NCBI GenBank assembly: GCA_947446335.1
Contig: CANFGA010000084.1
Coordinates: 1 to 9,189 of the forward strand
DNA length: 9,189 nucleotides
From: Oxalobacteraceae bacterium
Lineage (GTDB): Bacteria; Pseudomonadota; Gammaproteobacteria; Burkholderiales; Burkholderiaceae_D
Reading direction: 5' to 3'
Position numbers and translations under genes: made by a program
In this document: piece by piece, positions 1 through 5,882 of the stretch
How positions within the stretch are numbered: position 1 is the first letter of the stretch
Layout: each line of letters opens with the position of its first letter
Notes under the pieces: model-generated
Told to the model about the DNA's origin: nothing
The model's input: only the letters and a program-made list of their open reading frames with translations
Databases searched by the model: none

Positions 1-239
1 ATCGCGCTGTCGACGATGTCGGCGCGCGCGATGTCGCTGCCGCTTTTGTGGCGCTGGAACAGCGTCCGGGAAAATACCTGGCTGACATCTATGCACTGGC
101 GCGCTGCGCCTTGGCGCGCGAAGGCGTGCAGCGCATCGCCGGCGGCCAATCTTGCACGGTATCGGAGTCGCTGCGCTTCTATTCTTATCGGCGCGATGGC
201 ATTACTGGACGGCAAGCAAGTTTGATCTGGCGCAAATAG
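1..239 (+). CDS. pgeF: C-terminal fragment of PgeF (YfiH/laccase-domain, purine nucleoside phosphorylase-like)
   Basis: The reading frame enters from the left edge (first full codon at position 3) and ends with TAG at 237-239, giving the last 78 residues. Near the end it has GGQSCTVSE followed by RFYSYRRDGITGR and a final SLIW, the typical end of the YfiH/PgeF family: a Cys-Thr near the end, then a Phe-Tyr/Phe-Ser-Tyr-Arg-Arg-Asp block, then TGR. Family members are copper/zinc-binding 'laccase-domain' proteins. They are described as purine nucleoside phosphorylases/adenosine deaminases and, in E. coli, as a peptidoglycan editing factor that removes misincorporated L-serine. The His/Cys catalytic residues lie upstream and are outside the window. 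The gene is expected to be intact beyond the edge. In Burkholderiales this gene commonly sits just upstream of phaC. It converges on the next minus-strand gene with only 9 nt between the two stop codons and no visible terminator. Confidence 0.9.
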   Translation, partial: RAVDDVGARDVAAAFVALEQRPGKYLADIYALARCALAREGVQRIAGGQSCTVSESLRFYSYRRDGITGRQASLIWRK

Positions 240-248
240 AGATTCTTG

Positions 249-524
249 TCAGGGAGTATCATTTTGCGGCGTGCTTGCACTTGTTGTCTTTGTCGCAGTT
301 GTTGCACTGGCTGCGGTTTCTGCCGCACTGAGTCGCGCCGCGTGCGCGGCCCGGGCTTCCTTGGCCAACCTGAGTTTGCGCCCGGGCGATCCTGTGATGT
401 AAAAAAGAATCGATAAAGGTAGCACGCAATAGATCAAAAACGTCATAATTCCTGCAACAATGGTGGGCTCGGTCAATGACATTAGTCCGACGACATAAAT
501 CCATGCAACTGCGACGATTAGCAT
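249..524 (-). CDS. small two-helix membrane protein of unknown function
   Basis: This 91-residue protein has two hydrophobic segments, roughly residues 2-17 and 22-44, joined by a short SLTEPT turn. A basic patch (GSPGRKLRLAKEAR) follows, then a tail rich in Ala, Thr and Ser. By the positive-inside rule the tail should be cytoplasmic. Two in-frame ATGs exist, at 530 and 524. I chose 524 because a Shine-Dalgarno AAGGA (minus strand, 530-534) lies 5 nt before it, whereas the upstream ATG overlaps that site. The gene is divergent from phaC, with only 51 nt between the chosen starts, so the two probably share a promoter region. Similar short membrane proteins seem familiar beside phaC in this bacterial group, but that is memory, not a search result, and I cannot name a function. 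Its downstream end converges with pgeF. Confidence 0.72.
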   Translation of the reverse strand: MLIVAVAWIYVVGLMSLTEPTIVAGIMTFLIYCVLPLSILFYITGSPGRKLRLAKEARAAHAARLSAAETAASATTATKTTSASTPQNDTP

Positions 525-529
525 ACACA

Positions 530-534
530 TCCTT
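530..534 (-). promoter_or_regulatory. ribosome binding site that fixes the start at 524
   Basis: On the minus strand AAGGA lies 5 nt upstream of ATG 524-522. It overlaps the alternative upstream ATG (530-528), which therefore has no usable Shine-Dalgarno. This argues for the 91-residue product rather than the 93-residue one. Confidence 0.55.
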
Positions 535-562
535 GGTAAGTGATAAATCTATTCTCTATAAA
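533..562 (+). promoter_or_regulatory. weak candidate sigma70 promoter for phaC
   Basis: TTGGTA (533-538, 4 of 6 to TTGACA) and TATAAA (557-562, 5 of 6 to TATAAT) are separated by 18 nt in an AT-rich stretch just upstream of phaC. Transcription would start near 569, leaving only a few nucleotides before ATG 576 and ruling out the GTG at 540. The short leader is unusual, so the real promoter may instead lie further upstream inside the divergent gene. Confidence 0.25.
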
Positions 563-575
563 TGGACGCAACTAT

Positions 576-2336
576 ATGAATATGCCGGATCCGCAATTGA
601 TGACCAACGCCTGGATGGCGCAGTTCAACGAGTCGAATCACTGGAAGTCCTGGTTCCCGCAAGTACCGGAAACAGTTGCCAATCCGATGTCGGCGATCCT
701 CGATGATATCAGTGCCGTGATACAGCCTGATGCGCTGAACCGCTTGAAAAATGACCATGTTGCTCATCTGAGCGCGTTGTGGCAGGATTTCCTGGCCGGT
801 AAAACGCCGGAACTGTCCGATCGGCGCTTCGCCGCGCCAGCCTGGCGCGACAGCCCGTTATCGGCCTTCAATGCAGCATCATACCTGCTGAACTCGCAGT
901 TCCTCACTTCGCTCGCCGATGCGGTCGAGGCCTCACCGCACCAGAAACAGAAAATCCAGTTCGCCGTGCTGCAAATGGTGGACGCGATGTCGCCTGCCAA
1001 TTTCATGGCGACCAATCCGGATGCGCAGCAAAAAATGATCGATACCAAGGGCGAGAGCCTGACCAAGGGCTTGGCCAACATGCTGGCCGACATGCAAAAA
1101 GGGCGCATTTCCCTGTCCGATGAGTCAGCCTTCGAAGTGGGCCGCAATGTCGCCGCCAGCCCGGGTTCGGTGGTTTTTGAAAACCATCTGTTCCAGTTGA
1201 TCCAGTACGCGCCAGCCACCGAGACCGTGCGCCAGCGTCCGCTCTTGATGGTGCCGCCATGCATCAACAAATTCTATATCCTCGACTTGCAGCCTGAAAA
1301 TTCGGTAGTGCGCTACGCCGTCGAGCAGGGCAATACCGTGTTCCTGGTGTCGTGGCGCAATCCCGATCAAGCGATGAGCCAGGTCACCTGGGACGATTAC
1401 ATCGAGGATGGCGTGATCAAGGCCATCCATGTGACCCAGGAAATTTCAGGTCAGGACAAGTTGAACGTGTTCGGCTTTTGCGTCGGCGGCACCATCGTAT
1501 CGACCGGTCTCGCGGTGCTGGAGGCGCGCGGCGAAAAGCCAGCAGCGAGCTTGACCTTGCTGACCACGCTGCTCGATTTCTCCGATACCGGCGTGCTCGA
1601 CGTCTTCATCGACGAGACTCAGGTGCGCATGCGCGAGCAATCGCTGGCCAATGGCGGCTTGATGCCCGGGCGTGACCTCTCCAGTACTTTCTCGGCGCTG
1701 CGCGCCAATGATCTGGTCTGGAATTACGTGCAATCGAATTATTTGAAAGGTGGCGAGCCGCCGCCGTTCGACTTGCTGTACTGGAACTCGGACAGCACCG
1801 GTTTGCCAGGTCCGATGTTTTGCTGGTATCTGCGCAATACTTACCTGGAAAACAGCCTGAAGGTGCCGGGCAAGTTGACGGTGGCTGGCGAAAAAGTCGA
1901 TCTGTCGAGCATCGATGCGCCGGTCTTCATCTACGGTTCGCGCGAAGATCACATCGTGCCTTGGAATTCGGCTTACGCCTCGATGAGCATCCTCAATCCG
2001 AAGCAGCAAAACGCCAATCGCTTCATCCTGGGCGCATCCGGCCACATCGCTGGCGTCATCAATCCGGTAGCGAAGAAAAAACGCAGCTACTGGAGCAACG
2101 ATGTCGCCGTGACGCCGGTCAAGGGCGCCAAGGCGGCCAAGGCAGCCAAGCCGCTGAGCGCCGACGAGTGGTTCGAAGGCGCGCAGGAACATGTGGGCAG
2201 CTGGTGGCCTGAATGGGCCGGTTTTCTGGCCGAGCATGGCGGCAGCGATGTCGACGCGCCGGCCAAGCCGGGCAACGCAAGCTACAAGGTGATCGAGCCG
2301 GCTCCGGGACGTTTTGTCAAGGTGCGCGCCGACTGA
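576..2336 (+). CDS. phaC: class I poly(3-hydroxyalkanoate) synthase PhaC
   Basis: PhaC polymerises (R)-3-hydroxyacyl-CoA into polyhydroxyalkanoate at the granule surface, releasing CoA. From ATG 576 the protein has 586 residues, normal for class I. The N-terminal part (about 1-200) matches the PhaC_N region and the rest is the alpha/beta-hydrolase catalytic domain. The lipase-like box GFCVGG holds the nucleophile Cys302. The other catalytic residues are Asp458 (in SREDHIVPW) and His490 (in GASGHIAGVINP). The end (GSWWPEW, IEPAPGRFVK) closely resembles the Cupriavidus enzyme as I remember it. After His490 there is an extra Lys/Ala-rich stretch (about 516-525). The start is uncertain: GTG 540 would add 12 residues, and ATG 582 is also possible. 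I prefer 576 because MNMPDPQLMTNAWM resembles known N-termini and a weak GGA lies 9 nt upstream. It is followed by a regulatory spacer and phaR. The usual phaA and phaB are not present. Confidence 0.96.
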   Translation: MNMPDPQLMTNAWMAQFNESNHWKSWFPQVPETVANPMSAILDDISAVIQPDALNRLKNDHVAHLSALWQDFLAGKTPELSDRRFAAPAWRDSPLSAFNAASYLLNSQFLTSLADAVEASPHQKQKIQFAVLQMVDAMSPANFMATNPDAQQKMIDTKGESLTKGLANMLADMQKGRISLSDESAFEVGRNVAASPGSVVFENHLFQLIQYAPATETVRQRPLLMVPPCINKFYILDLQPENSVVRYAVEQGNTVFLVSWRNPDQAMSQVTWDDYIEDGVIKAIHVTQEISGQDKLNVFGFCVGGTIVSTGLAVLEARGEKPAASLTLLTTLLDFSDTGVLDVFIDETQVRMREQSLANGGLMPGRDLSSTFSALRANDLVWNYVQSNYLKGGEPPPFDLLYWNSDSTGLPGPMFCWYLRNTYLENSLKVPGKLTVAGEKVDLSSIDAPVFIYGSREDHIVPWNSAYASMSILNPKQQNANRFILGASGHIAGVINPVAKKKRSYWSNDVAVTPVKGAKAAKAAKPLSADEWFEGAQEHVGSWWPEWAGFLAEHGGSDVDAPAKPGNASYKVIEPAPGRFVKVRAD

Positions 2337-2370
2337 GTGTTTGCAGGTGAGTACAGGCACAGCTTGTTTT

Positions 2371-2383
2371 GGGTGCGATGCAA
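2371..2383 (+). promoter_or_regulatory. candidate PhaR (PhbF) operator
   Basis: The sequence here, GGGTGCGATGCAA, fits the motif TG-N-TGC-N3-GCAA that I recall for Herbaspirillum PhbF (the PhaR ortholog), with one mismatch (G for the first T). It lies in the phaC-phaR spacer, as expected for PhaR autoregulation. The motif is quoted from memory, and the site is well upstream (about 50 nt) of the TATAAT box at 2434. Confidence 0.4.
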
Positions 2384-2433
2384 TAAAAGGAAGTAATCTG
2401 TTGCCACTATGTGCAATTGGCGCTCTTCCACTC

Positions 2434-2439
2434 TATAAT
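2434..2439 (+). promoter_or_regulatory. perfect -10 box, candidate phaR promoter
   Basis: A consensus TATAAT lies in the phaC-phaR spacer. No good -35 box sits at 16-18 nt upstream. TTGCCA (2401-2406) is a good hexamer but is 27 nt away, and TTGGCG (2417-2422) is only 11 nt away. Transcription would start around 2446-2449, so the terminator at 2460-2487 would fall inside the phaR leader. Confidence 0.4.
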
Positions 2440-2459
2440 GGAGATTGCATGTTTGTGTG

Positions 2460-2487
2460 AAAGCGGACGCAAGTCCGCTTTTTTTTT
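2460..2487 (+). terminator. strong intrinsic terminator between phaC and phaR
   Basis: AAGCGGAC (2461-2468) and GTCCGCTT (2473-2480) form a perfect 8-bp stem around a GCAA tetraloop. A further A-T pair is possible (2460/2481), and the stem runs into nine consecutive T (2479-2487). It probably ends the phaC transcript. If the TATAAT at 2434 drives phaR, it would instead act as a leader attenuator. Confidence 0.88.
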
Positions 2488-2531
2488 GGAATTAACCAGA
2501 TGCGCGCTGCGGCGCAATAAGTGGGCTTGCG

Positions 2532-3086
2532 ATGAGTAGTACTAAAAAAAGCGCCGAGCGCTTGATCAAGAAATACCCGAACCGACGCCTGTATGACACC
2601 CAGACGAGTTCGTACATCACGTTGACCGATGTCAAGCAACTGGTGCTCGACAACGAGGAATTCACCGTCGTCGATGCCAAGAGCAACGATGAATTGACGC
2701 GCAGCATCTTGCTTCAGATCATCCTGGAAGAAGAGTCGAATGGCGCGCCGATGTTTACCAGCGCCGCGCTGTCGCAAATCATCCGCTACTACGGCCATGC
2801 GATGCAGGGCATGATGGGTTCCTACCTGGAGAAGAATGTCCAGGCCTTCACCGATATCCAGCACAAGTTCACCGGCAATTCGGCCGGCACCTTCGAGGGC
2901 AAGCCGTTCAGCCCGGAAATGTGGAACCAGTTCATGAATGTGCAGGGGCCGATGATGCAGGGCATGATGAACAACTACATCGACCAGAGCAAGAGCCTGT
3001 TCGTGCAGATGCAGGAACAGATGGAAAGCCAGAGCAAGAACATGTTCGGCGGCTTTCCATTCAACCCGGCCGACAAGCCGAAATAA
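2532..3086 (+). CDS. phaR: polyhydroxyalkanoate synthesis repressor PhaR
   Basis: PhaR is a cytoplasmic repressor that binds phasin (phaP) and phaR promoters when no polymer is present, and is titrated away by binding nascent PHA granules. The 184-residue protein starts with the family's DNA-binding domain (PHB_acc_N): the signature KKYPNRRLYDTQTSSYITL covers residues 13-31 and the domain runs to about 70. The rest holds two Met-rich polymer-binding repeats (PHB_acc type): MQGMMGSY at 91-98 and MQGMMNNY at 142-149. A short Phe-rich end (MFGGFPFNP) follows. The length is typical. ATG 2532 is preceded by a weak GTGGG (2521-2525) 6 nt upstream, and no better start exists. It lies 195 nt after phaC and is separated from it by a strong terminator, so it is likely transcribed from its own promoter and autoregulated. 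Confidence 0.96.
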   Translation: MSSTKKSAERLIKKYPNRRLYDTQTSSYITLTDVKQLVLDNEEFTVVDAKSNDELTRSILLQIILEEESNGAPMFTSAALSQIIRYYGHAMQGMMGSYLEKNVQAFTDIQHKFTGNSAGTFEGKPFSPEMWNQFMNVQGPMMQGMMNNYIDQSKSLFVQMQEQMESQSKNMFGGFPFNPADKPK

Positions 3087-3114
3087 GCCAAACCAGGTCT
3101 GTTGCTGGATGATG

Positions 3115-3142
3115 CAACTGCGCGGCCCTGGTCGCGCAGTTG
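3115..3142 (+). terminator. perfect hairpin after phaR, weak terminator candidate
   Basis: CAACTGCGCG (3115-3124) and CGCGCAGTTG (3133-3142) form a perfect 10-bp GC-rich stem with an 8-nt loop, 28 nt after the phaR stop. It is followed by TCCTTTC rather than a clean T run, so termination may be inefficient. It could also protect the mRNA 3' end. Confidence 0.5.
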
Positions 3143-3206
3143 TCCTTTCAGCAGAGCAAGTGCGGTTCAGGTTACAATGCTTGATTCGTCCTGACCTTCA
3201 CTTGCC

Positions 3207-4616
3207 ATGTCTTCAATTTCCCGTATTCCCGTCGTATCCGCCCAGCCTGACGCCATTGCGGCATTGCCGGGCGCTGCGCCCAAGGTCGGCTTTGTTTCGC
3301 TAGGCTGCCCGAAAGCGCTGGTCGATTCCGAGCAAATCCTGACCCAGTTGCGGGCCGAAGGCTATCAAACGGCGAGCTCCTACGATGGCGCCGATCTGGT
3401 CATCGTCAATACCTGCGGCTTCATCGATGCTGCGGTGCAGGAGTCGCTCGATGCGATCGGCGAAGCGCTGGCCGAAAACGGCAAGGTCATCGTCACCGGA
3501 TGCCTCGGCGCCAAGAAGGATGGTAACGGCGACGACATCATCATGAAGGTCCACCCGAAGGTGCTGGCCGTGACCGGCCCGCATGCGCTGGCCGAAGTGA
3601 TGGATTCGGTCCACCTGCATTTGCCCAAGCCGCACGCGCCATTTTTTGATCTGGTGCCGGCGCAAGGGGTCAAGCTCACGCCGAAACACTACGCGTATCT
3701 GAAAATATCGGAAGGCTGCAACCATCGCTGCAGTTTTTGCATCATCCCGTCGATGCGCGGCGATCTGGTATCGCGTCCGATCGCCGAACTGATGCTGGAA
3801 GCAGAAAACCTGTTCAAGGCCGGCGTCAAGGAATTGCTGGTGATTTCGCAAGATACCAGCGCCTACGGCGTCGATGTCAAGTTCCGCTCCGGCTTCTGGA
3901 ATGGCCGTCCGGTCAAGACCCACATGACGCAATTGGTCGAGATCCTGGGCCAACTGGGTGCGCAATACGGCGCCTGGGTACGCCTGCATTATGTTTACCC
4001 TTATCCGCACGTCGACCAGATCATTCCATTGATGAGCGGCGGCACCATCTTGCCTTACCTTGACGTTCCGCTGCAGCATGCCCATCCCGATGTGCTCAAG
4101 CGGATGAAGCGCCCGGCCAGCGGCGAGAAAAACATCGAGCGCATCCAGGCTTGGCGCGCGATGAATCCCGATCTGACGATCCGTTCGACCTTCATCGCCG
4201 GCTTTCCCGGCGAGACCGACGCCGAATTCGAGTATCTGCTCGACTTCATCAAGGAAGCGCAGATCGATCGCCTCGGTTGCTTCGCCTATTCGCCGGTCGA
4301 GGGTGCCACCGCCAACTCGCTGGCCAACCCGGTGCCCGAGGAATTGCGCGAAGAGCGGCGCGGGCGCTTGATGATGTTGCAGGAAGACATCTCGCGTCAG
4401 CGCCTCAAGGCAAAAGTCGGCAAGACCATCCGCGTGCTGATCGATCGCATCGATGGCAGCGGCGGTGTCGGCCGTTCCAGCGCCGATGCGCCTGAAATTG
4501 ATGGCGTTGTCTACGTCAAGGCGCCATTCGAACCGCACAAGAAACTCATCGTCGGCGAGTTTTTCGATGTCACCGTCACCTCGGCCGACGCGCACGATCT
4601 GTGGGGCGCTGCCTGA
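3207..4616 (+). CDS. rimO: ribosomal protein S12 (Asp) methylthiotransferase RimO
   Basis: RimO is a radical SAM enzyme that adds a methylthio group to the beta carbon of a conserved aspartate in ribosomal protein S12 (Asp89 in E. coli). The 469-residue protein shows the three expected parts. The N-terminal UPF0004 domain has three cluster-binding cysteines: Cys34 in SLGCPKALVDSE (a RimO rather than MiaB signature), Cys70 in NTCGF and Cys99 in TGCLG. The radical SAM core has the CxxxCxxC motif CNHRCSFC (Cys171, Cys175, Cys178), followed by IIPSMRGDLVSRP. The C-terminal TRAM domain starts near residue 403. ATG 3207 gives a 25-residue leader before the conserved core. It has no clear Shine-Dalgarno, but no other plausible start keeps the LGC motif in context. 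A TACAAT (3173-3178) is a possible -10 box without a good -35. metC follows after 7 nt, so the two are probably cotranscribed. Confidence 0.97.
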   Translation: MSSISRIPVVSAQPDAIAALPGAAPKVGFVSLGCPKALVDSEQILTQLRAEGYQTASSYDGADLVIVNTCGFIDAAVQESLDAIGEALAENGKVIVTGCLGAKKDGNGDDIIMKVHPKVLAVTGPHALAEVMDSVHLHLPKPHAPFFDLVPAQGVKLTPKHYAYLKISEGCNHRCSFCIIPSMRGDLVSRPIAELMLEAENLFKAGVKELLVISQDTSAYGVDVKFRSGFWNGRPVKTHMTQLVEILGQLGAQYGAWVRLHYVYPYPHVDQIIPLMSGGTILPYLDVPLQHAHPDVLKRMKRPASGEKNIERIQAWRAMNPDLTIRSTFIAGFPGETDAEFEYLLDFIKEAQIDRLGCFAYSPVEGATANSLANPVPEELREERRGRLMMLQEDISRQRLKAKVGKTIRVLIDRIDGSGGVGRSSADAPEIDGVVYVKAPFEPHKKLIVGEFFDVTVTSADAHDLWGAA

Positions 4617-4623
4617 GAGCCGC

Positions 4624-5799
4624 ATGACCAATAAATCACTGCAGACCGCGCTGATCCACAGCGACTACCGCGCGCCAGAAGGCTTTGCCGCCTTCCCGAG
4701 CGCGATCCACCATGCCTCGACCGTGTTGTTCAAGGACGTGGCAGCGATGCGCTCGGGCAACTGGAAGGACAAGAACGGCTATACCTATGGCTTGCACGGC
4801 ACGCCGACCACGTTCACGCTGGAAGCGCGCCTGGCTGCGATCGAGGATGGCAATCACTGCCTGTTGGCACCGAGTGGTCTGGCTGCGATCGCGCTGGTCA
4901 ATTTCGGGCTGTTGAAAAGCGGCGACGATATGCTGTTGCCCGACAATGTCTACGGCCCGAACCGGGAAATGAGCAACTGGCTGGAGCAGGCTTTCGGCGT
5001 CCAGGCGCGCTATTACGACCCGTTGATCGGGGCCCGGATCAGCACGATGATCCGGCCCAATACCCGCTTGATCTGGACCGAGGCACCTGGCTCGGTCTCG
5101 ATGGAAGTGCCGGACTTGCCGGCCATTTGCGCTGCCGCGCATCAGAGCGGCGCGCTGGTCGCGCTCGACAACACCTGGTCGGCTGGCTTGGCGTTGCACG
5201 GTTTCGAACTCGGTGTCGACATCATCATGCAGGCGCTGACCAAGTACCAGAGCGGCGGCTCGGACGTGCTGATGGGTGCCTTGATCACGCGCGACAAGGC
5301 GTTGAACGACAAGCTGGCGCTGGCCCACATGCGTCTTGGCATGGGTGTGGGCGCCGACGATGCCTATCTGGTGCTGCGCTCGTTGTCGACGCTGAAGTTG
5401 CGTTTCGATGCCCACGATGCCGGTGCGCGCGATGTCGCCCATTGGCTCAAGGGCCGCGCCGAAATCGGCAAGGTGCTCCATCCTGCCTTCGAAGATTGCC
5501 CGGGCCATGCGATCTGGCTGCGCGACTTCAGCGGGGCTGGCGGCTTGTTCTCGGTCCTGTTCGACAACCGCTACAGCGAAGCGCAAACCGATCGCTTCGT
5601 CGATGCGTTGAAGTTGTTCAAGATTGGCTACAGCTGGGGCGGCGCCAACAGCCTGGTGATGCCTTATCGCATCAACGCGATGCGCGAAGGCTGGCAACAG
5701 CCGGGCCACGACAAGGGGCAACTGGTGCGCTTCTATGTCGGTCTGGAAAACCCGATCGACTTGATTGCCGACATCGCACAAGCATTGGCCACATTGTAG
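4624..5799 (+). CDS. metC: cystathionine beta-lyase (PLP-dependent trans-sulfuration enzyme)
   Basis: This cytoplasmic PLP enzyme of the Cys/Met metabolism family cleaves cystathionine to homocysteine, pyruvate and ammonia, the penultimate step of methionine synthesis. The product has 391 residues, normal for MetC. Visible landmarks are GYTYGLHGTPT near the N-terminus, the PLP phosphate-binding APSGLAAI, Tyr110 in NVYGPN (stacks on the cofactor), Asp182 in ALDNTW, the Schiff-base Lys207 in QALTKYQSGGSD, and Arg369 in LVRFYVGLENPIDL (substrate carboxylate). The closing GYSWGG also fits MetC-type lyases. A cystathionine gamma-synthase or related family member cannot be fully excluded from sequence alone, but the motifs favour beta-lyase. 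I chose ATG 4624, 7 nt after the rimO stop. A weak GAGAG Shine-Dalgarno (4615-4619) overlaps that stop, suggesting translational coupling. A longer in-frame opening upstream lies inside rimO and is not credible. Confidence 0.93.
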   Translation: MTNKSLQTALIHSDYRAPEGFAAFPSAIHHASTVLFKDVAAMRSGNWKDKNGYTYGLHGTPTTFTLEARLAAIEDGNHCLLAPSGLAAIALVNFGLLKSGDDMLLPDNVYGPNREMSNWLEQAFGVQARYYDPLIGARISTMIRPNTRLIWTEAPGSVSMEVPDLPAICAAAHQSGALVALDNTWSAGLALHGFELGVDIIMQALTKYQSGGSDVLMGALITRDKALNDKLALAHMRLGMGVGADDAYLVLRSLSTLKLRFDAHDAGARDVAHWLKGRAEIGKVLHPAFEDCPGHAIWLRDFSGAGGLFSVLFDNRYSEAQTDRFVDALKLFKIGYSWGGANSLVMPYRINAMREGWQQPGHDKGQLVRFYVGLENPIDLIADIAQALATL

Positions 5800-5817
5800 A
5801 TACTCAATTATAGGTAT

Positions 5818-5855
5818 CAGGCTCGACTTTTTTCAGAAGGAAAAAATCGAACCTG
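5818..5855. terminator. AT-rich inverted repeat, likely bidirectional terminator
   Basis: The repeat lies between the converging metC and membrane protein genes. The arms are CAGG (5818-5821), TCGA (5823-5826) and TTTTTTC (5828-5834). They pair with GAAAAAA (5840-5846), TCGA (5847-5850) and CCTG (5852-5855) around an AGAAG loop, with one mismatch and one bulged C. The T runs sit inside the stem rather than after it on the plus strand, so strength is uncertain. Confidence 0.5.
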
Positions 5856-5882
5856 GCCCCTGCATCCTATGGCCGGCTTGGT

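Noticed and set aside
1446..2360. 304-codon minus-strand frame antisense to phaC
   Set aside because: It lies opposite the catalytic core of PhaC and has no ribosome binding site or family resemblance.
2501..2516. Short TGCGC/GCGCA inverted repeat before the phaR start
   Set aside because: A 5-bp stem in GC-rich DNA is expected by chance, and there is no evidence that it pairs with the upstream terminator.
3100..3118. TTGC/GCAA half-sites after phaR as another PhaR operator
   Set aside because: The spacing does not fit the TG-N-TGC-N3-GCAA motif, and the right half overlaps the hairpin stem at 3115.
4453..4623. N-terminal extension of metC into rimO
   Set aside because: It would overlap the rimO TRAM domain by more than 160 nt. 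ATG 4624 matches normal MetC length and has a plausible ribosome binding site.
3300..4631. 443-codon open frame on the minus strand, antisense to rimO
   Set aside because: It is an artefact of high-GC codon usage. RimO on the plus strand has complete family motifs, and the antisense product shows no recognisable domain.
4636..5781. 381-codon minus-strand frame antisense to metC
   Set aside because: It mirrors a clearly real gene. The product is rich in Arg, Gln, Ala and His with no motif, as expected from reverse reading of GC-rich coding DNA.
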